A stretch of DNA of 64,000 bases from JBDTSW01 sp963797835 (lineage in GTDB: Bacteria; Actinomycetota; Thermoleophilia; Solirubrobacterales; 70-9): positions 1 to 64,000 of the forward strand of contig CAWCRN010000015.1 in the NCBI GenBank assembly GCA_963797835.1, written 5' to 3'. Position 1 is the stretch's first letter, and every line of letters starts with the position of its first letter. Both the position numbers and the translations under genes were made by a program. Positions 44,122-52,948 of this stretch are shown here, piece by piece. The notes below the pieces were generated by a model, which was given only the letters and a program-made list of their open reading frames with translations, was not told where the DNA came from and ran no database searches.

Positions 44122-45037
44122 CCGGGACCCCGGTTCCGCCAGTCCCCCCTTCCAGCGCGACCGCCGCATCCGCGGGCAGGCTCGCCAGCAGCTCGTAGTC
44201 CTCGCCGCCGGTGGCGAGCCGGAGCGGGTCGATACCAGCCGCGGCCGCCACCTCCTCGACGCCCGCCGCGATCGGGAACAGCTCGGGGTCCAGCTCGACG
44301 CCGACGCCGCTGGCCCCCGCGATGTGCCCGGCGTCGGCAACGACGCCGTCGCTCACGTCGATCATCGCCGTGGCCCCGCCGTCCGCCAGCGCCCGGCCCG
44401 AGGCGATTCTGGGTTGGGGGCGGAGCTGGCGGGCGACGAGCCCGTCCGCCAGCGGGGTCTCCACCGCACCCCTGAGCTCGGGGCGCTCGAGGAGCAGGAG
44501 GCCCGCGGCGGCGCCTCCCAACTCTCCGGTGACCACGACCGCGTCGCCTGCCCGCGCCCCGGCGCGGCGCACCAGCCGCTCGGCCGACTCCGCGTGTCCG
44601 ACCACGCTCACCGCGATCACCAGCACCGGCGCCCCGGAGATGTCGCCGCCAAGCACGGCGACGCCGTGCTCGCCGGCAATGGCGGCCATGCCGTCCGCGA
44701 GAGCCAGGCAATCCTCCTCGGGGAAACCCGTCGGGAGCCCGAGCTGGACGTAGGCCTCGCCCGGGATCGCGCCCATGGCGGCCAGGTCCGACAGAGCCGC
44801 CGCCAGCGCCTTGTGGCCGATCGCCTCGGGCGGCGAGGTCGAGCGCCGGAAGTGGACGTCTTCGACCGCGAGGTCGACCGACGTGGCGGTGGCGCCGGGG
44901 GGGACGGTGACCGCGGCGTCGTCGCCGCTTCCGACGACGATCCTGGCCGCCTCCGCGGGACGCTGGGCGAGGTCGATCCCGAGCCGCTCGCGCAGCCTCG
45001 CGATCAGGGCGAACTCGCCGGAGCTGCTACTCGTCAG
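43985..45037 (-). CDS. thiL: Thiamine-monophosphate kinase
   Basis: ThiL phosphorylates thiamine monophosphate to the diphosphate with ATP. The first domain has SGEFALIARLRERLG and GSGDDAAVTVPPGATATSVD with ligand aspartates, DVHFRRSTSPPEAIGHKALA and SDLAAMGAIPGEAYVQLGLP. Later come VLGGDISGAPVLVIAVSVVG, ATAMIDVSDGVVADAGHIAG and LATGGEDYELLASLPADA, the AIR-synthase-type fold. The frame shows no ATG or GTG at the N-terminus. CTG 45037, overlapping the PBP stop, is the best candidate. The C-terminal residues past HLRG are doubtful because they overlap the FlgM-like gene. Confidence 0.9.
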   Translation of the reverse strand: MTSSSSGEFALIARLRERLGIDLAQRPAEAARIVVGSGDDAAVTVPPGATATSVDLAVEDVHFRRSTSPPEAIGHKALAAALSDLAAMGAIPGEAYVQLGLPTGFPEEDCLALADGMAAIAGEHGVAVLGGDISGAPVLVIAVSVVGHAESAERLVRRAGARAGDAVVVTGELGGAAAGLLLLERPELRGAVETPLADGLVARQLRPQPRIASGRALADGGATAMIDVSDGVVADAGHIAGASGVGVELDPELFPIAAGVEEVAAAAGIDPLRLATGGEDYELLASLPADAAVALEGGTGGTGVPVRRVGLAVPGEGVALRGRSDARAPGDGYEHLRGGSPPRRAAGEPS

Positions 45038-47102
45038 CCGGATCCGCCCCCGGCTGGAGTTGGCCGTCGTTGTACGCGCCGTCGCCGTCCCCGTCGCTCC
45101 CCGTGTCCCCGTCGGACGTCGTGGAGGTCGTCGTGGGCGACGTGGTCGTGTCGAAATCGTCTGCGCTGGGCGCCGAGACCGCGTGCTCACCGTAGAAGGA
45201 GGTGAGGTCGGGAAGCTTGTCGGGAACGTCGAAGGACTCGCAATCAGGGTCGGCAACCGACATGAACTCGTTCCAGATCGGGGCCGAGTAGGTACCGCCA
45301 AAGGCGGAGGAGCCGAGCGAGGTGCGGTCGTCCGGGTATCCGATCCACACCGCTGTGGAGAGGTTCGGCGTGTAGCCCACGAACCAGGCGTCGGTGTTCT
45401 CGTCGGTCGTGCCGGTCTTGCCGGCGATGTCGGAGCATCCGTAGTTGGCCGCCGTGCCCGTGCCGCTGTCGACGACGGTCTCCAGCACCCGCGTCACCTC
45501 GTATGCCTCGCCCTCGGTCAGTACCTGGTCGCTGTCGTCGGGATCGGGGCCGTCGACCTCGCCGCCCGGGAACTCGACCTCGGCGATCGCGGTGGGCGGG
45601 TTGTGGACGCCGCCGTTGCCGAACGTCGCGTAGGCGTTCGACATCTCGAGCGGGGAGACACCGATCTCGAGGCCGCCGATCGTCTCGGCCGGATAGCCGT
45701 CCAAGGGGGTCGAGATGCCGAGGTCCTCAGCCATGTCGGCCACGTTCTCGGGCCCCAGGTCGAGGGCTAGCTGGGCGTAGACGGCGTTCGTCGAGTTGGT
45801 CGTCGCCGAGGTGAGGCTCAGTGTGCCGCTGGACGCCTCGCTCGAATTGTTGACGACCCAGGGCTCCGAGTACGGGCCCATGCTGAGAGTCACCGGGCTG
45901 GCGCCGGAGTAGTAGGTCGAGTCGGGGTCGACCCCCTCGTGGATCGCCTCTGCCAGCGCAAACGGCTTGAACGCCGAGCCGGGCTGGCGATGGCCCTGCG
46001 CGGCGAGGTTGAACTGCCGCGCGGAGAACTCGCCGGACGACGCCATCGCGACGATGTTGCCCGTCTCGACCTGGGTCGAGACCAGGGCGCCCGTCGGCCC
46101 GCCAAGCGGGGCGACCCCGTTCGTGACCGCCTGCTCGGCGATGGCCTGAAGACCGGGGCTGATCGTGGTGTAGACGTCGAGGCCCCCGTTGCGGACCACC
46201 TCGACGCCGTAGCGGTCGATCAGCTCCGCCTCGACGAAACTGAAGAAGTACGGCTCGCGGATCGTCTCGTAGCGGTAGCCGCGCTGGAGCCCGAGGTCGG
46301 AATTGAGCGCCTTCCGCTCCTCCTCGAGGCTGATGTAGCCCTGCTCGTACATCTCGCGCAGCACGATGTCGCGCCGGTTCCGCGCCGCGTCGGCGCTCAA
46401 AAACGGGTTGTAGTCGGTCGGCGCCTGCGGCAGGCCCGCCATGAGCGCCGCCTCCCACAGGTTGAGATCGGATACGTGCTTGTTGAAATAGACCTGCGAG
46501 GCCGCCTCCACCCCCACCGCTGTGCGGCCGTTGTTGGTGCCGTAGGAGGCGGTGTTCAGGTACTGCTCGAGGATCCACTTCTTGGTGTGCTCGTCCTCCA
46601 TCTCCTCGGCCAGCTTCGCCTCGCGGATCTTGCGCTCGATCGTGTCCTCGGGGTCCTGGAGGTAGAGGTTGCGGGCGAGCTGCTGGGTGATGGTCGAGCC
46701 GCCCTGGCGGACCTCGCCGGCCTCGAGGTTCTCGACCGCGGCGCGGACGATCGCCTGGTAGTCGACGCCGTCGTGGGTGTAGAAGTTCTCGTCCTCGATC
46801 GCGACCGTCGCATGCTGGAGGTCCTTCGGGATCTCCTCGAGCGGCACGGGCTCGCGGATCGAGTCGTCCTGGATCACGCCCAGGCGCGAGCCGTCGGCGG
46901 CGTAGATCGTGGATATCTCGCCCTTGTCGATGGGCTTGAGCTCGTCGATCGAGGGCGCCTCGGCGCGCACGTCGAGCACCCAGAAGGCCACGCTCGCGAG
47001 GCTCAGGCACAGGATCGCGATGACGATCCCGAACCCGAGCGCGATCTTCTTGCCCGGGCCCCCCGTGGAGAGCCGGTGCCTTCTGCGTGCCCGCGCAGTC
47101 AT
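45027..47102 (-). CDS. Class A penicillin-binding protein
   Basis: A 691-residue bifunctional peptidoglycan synthase. A positive N-terminus and one membrane helix (about 18-42) lead to a GT51 glycosyltransferase with AIEDENFYTHDGVDYQA (catalytic glutamate about 103), GGSTITQQLARNLYL and KIREAKLAEEMEDE. The transpeptidase has S376-x-x-K379 (PGSAFKPFAL), S437-T-N439 and K562-TGTTDENTDAW. The tail (from about 640) is a Ser/Thr/Asp-rich low-complexity stretch ending PGADPADE. ATG 47102. It acts outside the membrane. Its stop overlaps the presumed thiL start. Confidence 0.95.
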   Translation of the reverse strand: MTARARRRHRLSTGGPGKKIALGFGIVIAILCLSLASVAFWVLDVRAEAPSIDELKPIDKGEISTIYAADGSRLGVIQDDSIREPVPLEEIPKDLQHATVAIEDENFYTHDGVDYQAIVRAAVENLEAGEVRQGGSTITQQLARNLYLQDPEDTIERKIREAKLAEEMEDEHTKKWILEQYLNTASYGTNNGRTAVGVEAASQVYFNKHVSDLNLWEAALMAGLPQAPTDYNPFLSADAARNRRDIVLREMYEQGYISLEEERKALNSDLGLQRGYRYETIREPYFFSFVEAELIDRYGVEVVRNGGLDVYTTISPGLQAIAEQAVTNGVAPLGGPTGALVSTQVETGNIVAMASSGEFSARQFNLAAQGHRQPGSAFKPFALAEAIHEGVDPDSTYYSGASPVTLSMGPYSEPWVVNNSSEASSGTLSLTSATTNSTNAVYAQLALDLGPENVADMAEDLGISTPLDGYPAETIGGLEIGVSPLEMSNAYATFGNGGVHNPPTAIAEVEFPGGEVDGPDPDDSDQVLTEGEAYEVTRVLETVVDSGTGTAANYGCSDIAGKTGTTDENTDAWFVGYTPNLSTAVWIGYPDDRTSLGSSAFGGTYSAPIWNEFMSVADPDCESFDVPDKLPDLTSFYGEHAVSAPSADDFDTTTSPTTTSTTSDGDTGSDGDGDGAYNDGQLQPGADPADE

Positions 47103-47147
47103 GAGCTCACGGCAAGGGTAGCGGCCACGACATCGCGGCCTTGCAGC

Positions 47148-47918
47148 TCATTCCGCCAGCAGGCCGGCCGCCAGAAGCGCCTGGTGGGAGCGCTCGCGCA
47201 GCACCGCCTCCTCGCCCACCATGACCGTGCGCTCGGGGTCGCTGGCCCCATGGACCTCGATCCGGATCCCCTCGGGCGTGACCTCGGCGACGTCCACCGC
47301 GCTCACCTCCAGTTCTTCGAGCGCGGAGCGCGCACGCGCGAGGTCCGCGTCCAGGGGAACCCATACGGAGACGCTCGCGGGCGCGCTTCGGTCCCCCGTC
47401 GAGCGGTTGAAGAGGACGGAGGACGCCACCTTCTCGTTGGGGACGACCATCAGCCGGCCGTCGCCGGTGTCGATGAACGTGTGCGCGAGCGTGACGTCGT
47501 CGACCCGCCCAGCCGTGTCCTCGATCTCGATCGAGTCGCCGATCCGGATCGGCTGCGTGATCGCGAGCATGATCCCGGCGAGTGGGTTGGCCAGCACCCG
47601 CTGGGCGGCGAACCCCAGGACGAGTCCGACCACGGCGCTCGACGCGAGCAGGCCCGTCGCGAGCTTGGAGAGCTTGTCGAACTGGCTGAGCGCGATCGCG
47701 GCCCCGATCAGGAGGATCACGGCGAAGACCAGGCGGCGGATGAGGCGAAGGCGCGTCTGCGTCGTGCGCGACATGCCGGACTCCGAGACGCGGTCGGCGT
47801 AGCGGGCGCCACGCCCGATCACGAGCCGATCGACGATCAGGGCGATCGCGATCGCGACCGCCATCGAGATCGCGGCAGAGATCCAGTCGCCGTTCTCCTG
47901 CCAGAAGGAAGGCTCCAC
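47148..47918 (-). CDS. MscS-family mechanosensitive channel
   Basis: A 256-residue small-conductance channel. Three membrane helices precede the pore-lining helix, which has the Gly/Ala-rich pattern ATGLLASSAVVGLVLGFAAQ, followed by VLANPLAGIMLAITQPIRIG and the beta domain with DSIEIEDTAGRVDDVTLAHT and VVPNEKVASSVLFNRS. Length fits the short MscS type. GTG 47918 is chosen because an upstream in-frame extension (to 48104) is not conserved-looking. It is divergent from the HAD hydrolase gene; a strong hairpin lies in its leader. Confidence 0.9.
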   Translation of the reverse strand: MEPSFWQENGDWISAAISMAVAIAIALIVDRLVIGRGARYADRVSESGMSRTTQTRLRLIRRLVFAVILLIGAAIALSQFDKLSKLATGLLASSAVVGLVLGFAAQRVLANPLAGIMLAITQPIRIGDSIEIEDTAGRVDDVTLAHTFIDTGDGRLMVVPNEKVASSVLFNRSTGDRSAPASVSVWVPLDADLARARSALEELEVSAVDVAEVTPEGIRIEVHGASDPERTVMVGEEAVLRERSHQALLAAGLLAE

Positions 47919-47987
47919 GCGTGGTCGTTCGCCCCAGGGCTGTGTGGTTCCTGCGCCTGCACAGGCACGTGCGCACGGCGCGCAAGG

Positions 47988-48023
47988 GAAAAAACGGGGC
48001 GCAGCCGGGGACTGCTGCGCCCC
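47988..48023 (-). terminator. Strong hairpin with T run in the mscS leader
   Basis: On the minus strand GGGGCGCAGC (48023-48014 side) and GCTGCGCCCC (48005-47996 side) form a 10-bp stem with an 8-base loop, followed by G and TTTTTT (47994-47989). It is a textbook intrinsic terminator, about 75 bases upstream of the MscS GTG. It would stop transcripts before mscS, or antisense transcripts starting in the HAD gene. Confidence 0.7.
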
Positions 48024-48042
48024 AAGGCCCAGAATGCCCGGA

Positions 48043-48708
48043 ATGGAAGGTGCCAAACAGGACCCTCGGCGATTACGCACGGTCACGCTCGACGCCCTGG
48101 GCACGATGGTCGAGCTGGAGCCGCCGTGGGAGCACCTGGCTCACGCGCTGGGCGTGGAGGCCGACACGTGCCTGATCCGGGCGGTCCGTGCCGAGATGGC
48201 CTATTACCGCGACCACAGCCACGAGGGTCGAGACCGCGAGTCCCTGAACGCCCTGCGCAGGCGCTGCGCGGCCGTGCTCTCCGAGGCCCTGGGGCAGGAG
48301 GTGGACGTGGAGACGATGATGAGCGCGATCCGGTTTCGCGCCTACCCGGACGCGCTCCCGGCCCTGGCCCACCTGCACGGCTTGGGGCTGAAGCTGGTGT
48401 GCGTGTCCAACTGGGACTGCTCGCTGGGCGAGGCGCTGGAGCGTTGCGGCCTGGCGGGCGCGCTCGACGGCGTCGTCTCCTCCGCCGAGGCCGGCGCCCG
48501 CAAGCCGGACCCGGCGATCTTCGCCCCGGCGCTCGCGCTGGCCGGCTGCACAGCCGGCGAGGCGCTCCACGTCGGCGACACCGCCGGCGAGGACGTCGCC
48601 GGAGCGCGGGCCGCCGGGATGAAGGCGCTCCTGCTCGACCGCTCCGGGGGCGGGGAGATCGCCTCACTGGCCGAGATCGCGGGACGAGTTGAAAGCATGG
48701 GCGGGTGA
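48043..48708 (+). CDS. HAD-superfamily hydrolase
   Basis: A 221-residue phosphatase-type HAD protein. Motif I is LDALGTMVEL (D17 with the second aspartate replaced by Leu19, a common variant), motif II is VCVSNWDCSLGEAL, and motifs III and IV are ARKPDPAIFAPALALAG and HVGDTAGEDVAGARAAGM. A helical cap (about 40-105) suits subclass I. The substrate is unknown. ATG 48043. Its TGA overlaps the GTG of the CPBP protease gene by four bases. Confidence 0.85.
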   Translation: MEGAKQDPRRLRTVTLDALGTMVELEPPWEHLAHALGVEADTCLIRAVRAEMAYYRDHSHEGRDRESLNALRRRCAAVLSEALGQEVDVETMMSAIRFRAYPDALPALAHLHGLGLKLVCVSNWDCSLGEALERCGLAGALDGVVSSAEAGARKPDPAIFAPALALAGCTAGEALHVGDTAGEDVAGARAAGMKALLLDRSGGGEIASLAEIAGRVESMGG

Positions 48709-49448
48709 ACGAGCAGAGCCCGCCCCCTCCCGCCCCGGTGCCTCCGGACGGGCCGCTCGCCCCCGAGCCGGCGCCCGGGGCGCTTCCCCGGGTCGGCTGG
48801 GGACCGGGGCAGGCGCTCGGCGGGTTGGCCGTCCTCCTCCTGGTGACGCTGATGGAGGTCGTGGTGATCTCGTCGTTCGACGAGGACCTCGAGACGCTCG
48901 GCGGGCGCCTCGCGGTACAGGTCGGCCTCGCCCTCTCGCTCGTCGGCGTGGCGTTCCTGTTCGCGCGTCCGGGCTCGGTGCTCGAGCCGGCCGAGCTGGG
49001 CCTGCGGCGCCCGCTCGTCCCGCCGGTTCGCCCGGCCATCCTGGCCTACCTCGCGTACATCGGGTGCGCGATCCTGATCGCGATCGCCGTCCAGCCCGAG
49101 CAGGAGGACGTGACGGACCAGCTTGGCTACGGCGAGAGCGCCGTCGCGAACGTCGTCGTCGGGTTGCTGGTGATCGGGCTGGCGCCCCTGACCGAGGAGA
49201 TCTTCTTCCGGGGCTTCATGTTCGCGGGGCTCCGCCGGAGGCTGCCGTTCTTCGCGGCGGCAGCGATCTCAGCCGGCGTCTGGGGCCTCTTCCACTACAC
49301 CGGCCCCGGCACCCTTGGCGTGGTGCTCCAGCTCGCTGCCTTCGGGGTGATCCTTTCGTGGCTCTATGAGCGGACCGGCTCGCTGTGGCCGCCGATCGCC
49401 GTCCACGCCCTCAACAATGCAATCGCGTTCGCGATTCTGACCTCCTGA
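48705..49448 (+). CDS. CPBP-family intramembrane metalloprotease
   Basis: A 247-residue CAAX-protease/bacteriocin-processing (ABI) family protein. A proline-rich cytoplasmic N-terminus (about 1-30) is followed by about six to eight membrane helices. The catalytic motifs are E164-E165-IFFRG (TEEIFFRGFMFAG), H197 (WGLFHYTG) and H234-ALNN (AVHALNNAIAFA), all intact. Such proteases mature peptides or membrane proteins; the target is unknown. GTG 48705 overlaps the HAD stop. Confidence 0.92.
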   Translation: MNEQSPPPPAPVPPDGPLAPEPAPGALPRVGWGPGQALGGLAVLLLVTLMEVVVISSFDEDLETLGGRLAVQVGLALSLVGVAFLFARPGSVLEPAELGLRRPLVPPVRPAILAYLAYIGCAILIAIAVQPEQEDVTDQLGYGESAVANVVVGLLVIGLAPLTEEIFFRGFMFAGLRRRLPFFAAAAISAGVWGLFHYTGPGTLGVVLQLAAFGVILSWLYERTGSLWPPIAVHALNNAIAFAILTS

Positions 49449-49467
49449 ACGTGAAAGAATTGCTCGC

Positions 49468-50493
49468 GTGAACGGGACCAGGGCTCTATTGGCCGCAGGG
49501 GGCCTCGCTCTTTCGCTTGCCGCCGCGACCGCCGCGACGGCGCCGGGGCAGGAGGGGCAGATCACCGACGTGTCCGCCACCCCCGCCGGCGCGCCTGAGC
49601 GCGGCCCCGCGATCCCGCCCGAGGACGCCGACGTGAAGATCCGCGTGACCAACGCGTCCGGCGGCACCGTCCAGGTGAACGAGAAGGTTCACGCGTACGC
49701 CAAGATCCGCCCGTTCGTCCCGGACGAGGTGATGCAGGTGCGCTTCAGCGGCCCCGGCGGGCTGGTCAAGCGCAAGAACCTCCCGGTCAAGCGGGTCGGG
49801 CAGCGCAACCTGGGCAAGGTGGACCTGAGGTCGCCGAAGCTCTTGAAGCCGGGCACCTACAGGGCGACCGCCGTCCACCGGGGCTCGCCGGCACAGGAGC
49901 AGGGCATGGCCAAGTCGCGGAAGTTCCACCCCAAGTATCCGGACCTGGACCCAGGCAACAGCAACAGCAAGGTCGGCCTGTTCAAGAACCTGCTCGACAA
50001 GCGCGGCTACTTCGTGGGCGGCGGCGACAGGTACGACGACGGCACCTCGCGCGCGGTGATGGCGTTCCGGAAGGTGAACGGGATGCAGCGGACGTCCAAC
50101 GCGACGCCGGAGATCTTCCGCAAGCTCGCGGACGGCAAGGGCGGCTTCAACGTCCAGCGCGACGGCGCCGGCCGCCACGTCGAGGTGGACATCTCCCGCC
50201 AGGTGATGGTGCTCGCCGACGGCGGCAGGGCGCAGTACATCTTCCATGTCTCGACCGGGGCCCCGTCGACGCCGTCCGACCGCGGCGCGTTCCGCTTCTA
50301 CCGCAAGGACCCGGGCTACAACTCGGTCGGGATGTACTACTCGGTCTACTACAACGGCGGCGAGGCCACCCATGGCTATAAGTCGGTGCCCCCCTACAAC
50401 GCGAGCCACGGCTGCATCCGCAATCCGATCCCGAATTCGGTCTTCATCTACAACTGGATCAATCTCGGGATGCCGATGTACGTCTACTCGTAA
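49468..50493 (+). CDS. Exported L,D-transpeptidase (YkuD family)
   Basis: A 341-residue wall cross-linking enzyme. After the signal peptide (LLAAGGLALSLAAATAATAP) come a beta-rich region (about 50-150) and a peptidoglycan-binding-like segment (LDKRGYFVGGGDRYDDGTSR, VMAFRKVNGMQR). The catalytic YkuD domain has DISRQVMVLADGGRAQYIFH, THGYKSVPPYNASHGCIRNP with nucleophile C316 and H314, and NWINLGMPMYVY. It forms 3-3 cross-links in peptidoglycan outside the membrane. GTG 49468. Confidence 0.92.
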   Translation: MNGTRALLAAGGLALSLAAATAATAPGQEGQITDVSATPAGAPERGPAIPPEDADVKIRVTNASGGTVQVNEKVHAYAKIRPFVPDEVMQVRFSGPGGLVKRKNLPVKRVGQRNLGKVDLRSPKLLKPGTYRATAVHRGSPAQEQGMAKSRKFHPKYPDLDPGNSNSKVGLFKNLLDKRGYFVGGGDRYDDGTSRAVMAFRKVNGMQRTSNATPEIFRKLADGKGGFNVQRDGAGRHVEVDISRQVMVLADGGRAQYIFHVSTGAPSTPSDRGAFRFYRKDPGYNSVGMYYSVYYNGGEATHGYKSVPPYNASHGCIRNPIPNSVFIYNWINLGMPMYVYS

Positions 50494-50501
50494 CCCCCGG
50501 C

Positions 50502-51065
50502 TTGCCCGACCTCGAGGCCGCAAGGCAAACGCTGCTCGAAGAGGTCCGCGAGCATGGGCTGATCATCGGGCGGGTCACGCTCACCTCGGGGGCTGAGGCG
50601 GAGTACTACGTTGACGCCCGCCGGGCGCTCCTGCGTCCCAGCGCGTTTCGCGCGGCCGGGGAGTTGATCGCCCACGCCGCCGTCGAGGCTCGCGCCGAGG
50701 CGGTGGGCGGGCCGACGATGGGGGCGATCCCGCTGGCCTGCGCCGCGATCGCGGTCCCGGCCGGCCAGGACCTGGTCGGCTTCTTCGTCCGTGGCGCGCG
50801 CAAGGAGCACGGCCTCCAGCGCTGGGTGGAGGGCCCGGTCGCCGCGGGCACCCGCGTGCTGGTGGTCGAGGACACCGTGACGAGCGGCGGCTCGACGGTG
50901 ACGGCGATCGAGCGGATCGCCGAGCAGGGGCTCGAGGTCGCCGCGACCCTGTGCGTCGTCGATCGGCTCGCCGGGGGTGGTGAGGCGATCGAGAGCGCGT
51001 CGGGCGCTCCGTTCAGCGCCCTGCTCACGATCGACGAGATCTACCCGGAGCGTCCCGACCGCTAA
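50502..51065 (+). CDS. pyrE: Orotate phosphoribosyltransferase
   Basis: PyrE joins orotate to PRPP to make OMP in pyrimidine synthesis. It starts TTG 50502, 8 bases after the previous stop. The protein (187 residues) has LTSGAEAEYYVDARRALLRP, VGGPTMGAIPLACAAIA, FFVRGARKEHGLQRWVEG (the KEHG substrate loop) and the PRPP motif VLVVEDTVTSGGST. Length is a little under the usual 200-210. Its stop touches the cyclase gene on the opposite strand. Confidence 0.93.
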   Translation: MPDLEAARQTLLEEVREHGLIIGRVTLTSGAEAEYYVDARRALLRPSAFRAAGELIAHAAVEARAEAVGGPTMGAIPLACAAIAVPAGQDLVGFFVRGARKEHGLQRWVEGPVAAGTRVLVVEDTVTSGGSTVTAIERIAEQGLEVAATLCVVDRLAGGGEAIESASGAPFSALLTIDEIYPERPDR

Positions 51066-51862
51066 GCCTCACGCCACTCCAAGGCGCGCAGGACATGGGT
51101 GCCCGGCAGGCCCTTCAGCTCCACCTCGCGCGGCTCCCCGAACGCGAGCTCGTCCTCCTCGCCGGCCGCCTCGCTCACCTCCTCGGTCACGAGGATCTCG
51201 CCGCCTGTCGCCTGGTCGGCCACACGGGCCGCCAGGGCGACGTTGCGGCCGAAGAGATCGCCGCCCTTCTCCAGCGCCTGCCCGGTGTGGACGCCGATTC
51301 TCACCGCGATCCTCTTGCCGCGCAGGGAGCGCGGCGGGGCCTCGAGTCGGCGCTGGATCCCGGCCGCCGCGCGCAGCCCCTCGGTCGCAGCGCCGAAGGC
51401 GACCATGAACCCGTCGCCCTGGGACTTCACCACGTAGCCGGAGTTCCGCTCGACCTCGCGGCGGACCACCCGGTCGTGGGACCCCAGGATCTTGAGCCAT
51501 GCTCGGTCGCCCACCGCCTCGTTCAGGGCCGTGGAGTCCTCGATGTCGGAGAAGAAGATCGTGAGCGTGCCGTCGCGGGCGGCGAGCCGCCGCAACTCCG
51601 GCTCGGCCTCCTCGGCCAGGCCGGCCAGCTCCTCGAACGAGCTGCGGAGCACCTCGCCGAGGCCCTCCTCGCGCACCCGGGCCGCGGTCTGGAGCATCGC
51701 CTTGAGGGGCGGCGGCGACGTGAGCGACCTGGGCTTCGCCCTCTCGGCGGCCAGCTCGCGCTCCAGCTCCGCCGCCCGCCGGCGCTCGCGCTGCCAGAGT
51801 CCGGCGACCGCGATCAACCCGGCGACGGTCGCGACCAGGAGGACGATGAGCAGCTCGGTCAC
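51062..51862 (-). CDS. Class III adenylate/guanylate cyclase domain protein
   Basis: A 266-residue protein. A membrane helix (about 2-24) and a charged helical linker (25-95) lead to the catalytic domain. Metal aspartates are readable: D106 in TIFFSDIEDST and D150 in KSQGDGFMVAF. Later motifs are RIGVHTGQALEKGGDLFGRN (with the conserved arginine region) and ARVADQATGGEILVTEE. It probably makes cAMP as a homodimer; specificity residues are not resolved. GTG or ATG near 51862 gives MTELLIVLL. It is divergent in function from the flanking lipoprotein, although both are on the minus strand. Confidence 0.88.
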   Translation of the reverse strand: MTELLIVLLVATVAGLIAVAGLWQRERRRAAELERELAAERAKPRSLTSPPPLKAMLQTAARVREEGLGEVLRSSFEELAGLAEEAEPELRRLAARDGTLTIFFSDIEDSTALNEAVGDRAWLKILGSHDRVVRREVERNSGYVVKSQGDGFMVAFGAATEGLRAAAGIQRRLEAPPRSLRGKRIAVRIGVHTGQALEKGGDLFGRNVALAARVADQATGGEILVTEEVSEAAGEEDELAFGEPREVELKGLPGTHVLRALEWREA

Positions 51863-51868
51863 GGGCGT

Positions 51869-52501
51869 TCAGCCGCCGGGAACGCTCACCGGCTGGGAGC
51901 GAAGCGTCGTCAGGGCCTCCTCGGCGAGCTTCGCCGCCGGCTCCGTGGGCTTGTCGGCGTTGGCGGCTATCACCGCGGTGAAGTTGGCTGCCCCCTCGCG
52001 GCGCAGGACGACGACGGTCACCTCCTGGCGCACGCCGGTGCCGACCGCCTCGCCGGTGCCCTCGACGCTCGCGCCCTCATAGCGGGCCTTGAACGGCCGG
52101 GGCTTGCCCGGCTCGAGCCGGTCGTAGCTGTCGGCGAGGCCCTCCATCGTCCGCACTGCGAACTCCCCCGGCTCCAGCTCGAGCGCCTCGTCGGTGCGGT
52201 CGGCCGAGACCGACAGCGTCACCAGCTTGTCGGGGGAACAGAGGATGGTGACCGAGCCCGAGGGGGCGCCGCCCTTCAGGCAGTCGCCCCCGGAACGCCA
52301 TCCGGGCGGGGCGCCCAGCTCGAACCCCTGAGCCTTGTTCTCCTCGACCGTCCAGCCGGCGGGCAGCCCCTTGACCTGCTCGGGCTTCTCGGGCTTGCGG
52401 TCCACCGGCGGCACCTCAGGCTCGTCGTCGTCGCCGCCACAGCCGGCAAGCACCGCGGCGGCGGCCGCAACGGCAGCGATGAGCTTGAGGTCGCCGAGCA
52501 T
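51869..52501 (-). CDS. Lipoprotein of unknown function
   Basis: A 210-residue exported protein with a lipobox AAVLAGC (cysteine about 21) after an alanine-rich helix, then an acidic, Pro-rich linker and a domain of about 150 residues beginning GLPAGWTVEENKAQGFELGA. One disulfide is plausible (GDCLKGGAP with ILCSPDK). No family is recognised. It is followed by the cyclase gene on the same strand, 6 bases apart, so both are probably one transcript. The start (ATG 52501) sits 76 bases from a tRNA-Arg. Confidence 0.65.
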   Translation of the reverse strand: MLGDLKLIAAVAAAAAVLAGCGGDDDEPEVPPVDRKPEKPEQVKGLPAGWTVEENKAQGFELGAPPGWRSGGDCLKGGAPSGSVTILCSPDKLVTLSVSADRTDEALELEPGEFAVRTMEGLADSYDRLEPGKPRPFKARYEGASVEGTGEAVGTGVRQEVTVVVLRREGAANFTAVIAANADKPTEPAAKLAEEALTTLRSQPVSVPGG

Positions 52502-52576
52502 CGGCGACGAGGCTATCCGCCGTTCCCATGGCGCGTTTCTTCCAAACGGTCGGACGAAAAGCGCCAGGGACCGGAG

Positions 52577-52650
<74 letters not shown>

Positions 52651-52756
52651 CGAGCCGCAGCATACGCTGGGGCGAAACCGGCTCCCGAGCGGGCAAGCCC
52701 AGTTGTGCGATCAGGCTCACACACGGCCCGTGACCGCCGTGCAAGCATCGATCGCG

Positions 52757-52942
52757 ATGACCCGCCCACCATCCCGGACTCCGGCGCAAGCGGCTCGGCC
52801 GCAGGCGGACGGTGTGCGCAGGGAGATGGCGCAACTAGGGGGGTCGAGTGATCGCGGTACGAGGGACGGCACGCCCGTTCTCGACAGCTTCGAGGAGCTG
52901 CTCGCCGAGCTCAGGCGCTCGGCGGGCCGCCGCGGTCGCTAG
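52757..52942 (+). CDS. Possible small protein
   Basis: A 61-residue reading frame from ATG 52757 (MTRPPSRTPAQAARPQADGV) with a C-terminal amphipathic helix LDSFEELLAELRRSAGRRGR. The first part is low complexity. It fills the gap between tRNA-Arg and the next gene. Support is weak: one helix-like stretch. No family is recognised. Confidence 0.3.
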   Translation: MTRPPSRTPAQAARPQADGVRREMAQLGGSSDRGTRDGTPVLDSFEELLAELRRSAGRRGR

Positions 52943-52948
52943 TCGCGA

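Noticed and set aside
45939..48692. 917-codon plus-strand frame opposite the PBP and MscS genes
   Set aside because: It runs antisense to two well-supported genes and out of frame into the HAD gene.
48705..49448. Bacteriocin or abortive-infection system based on the CPBP protease
   Set aside because: No precursor peptide, toxin or immunity partner is nearby; the neighbours are HAD and wall enzymes.
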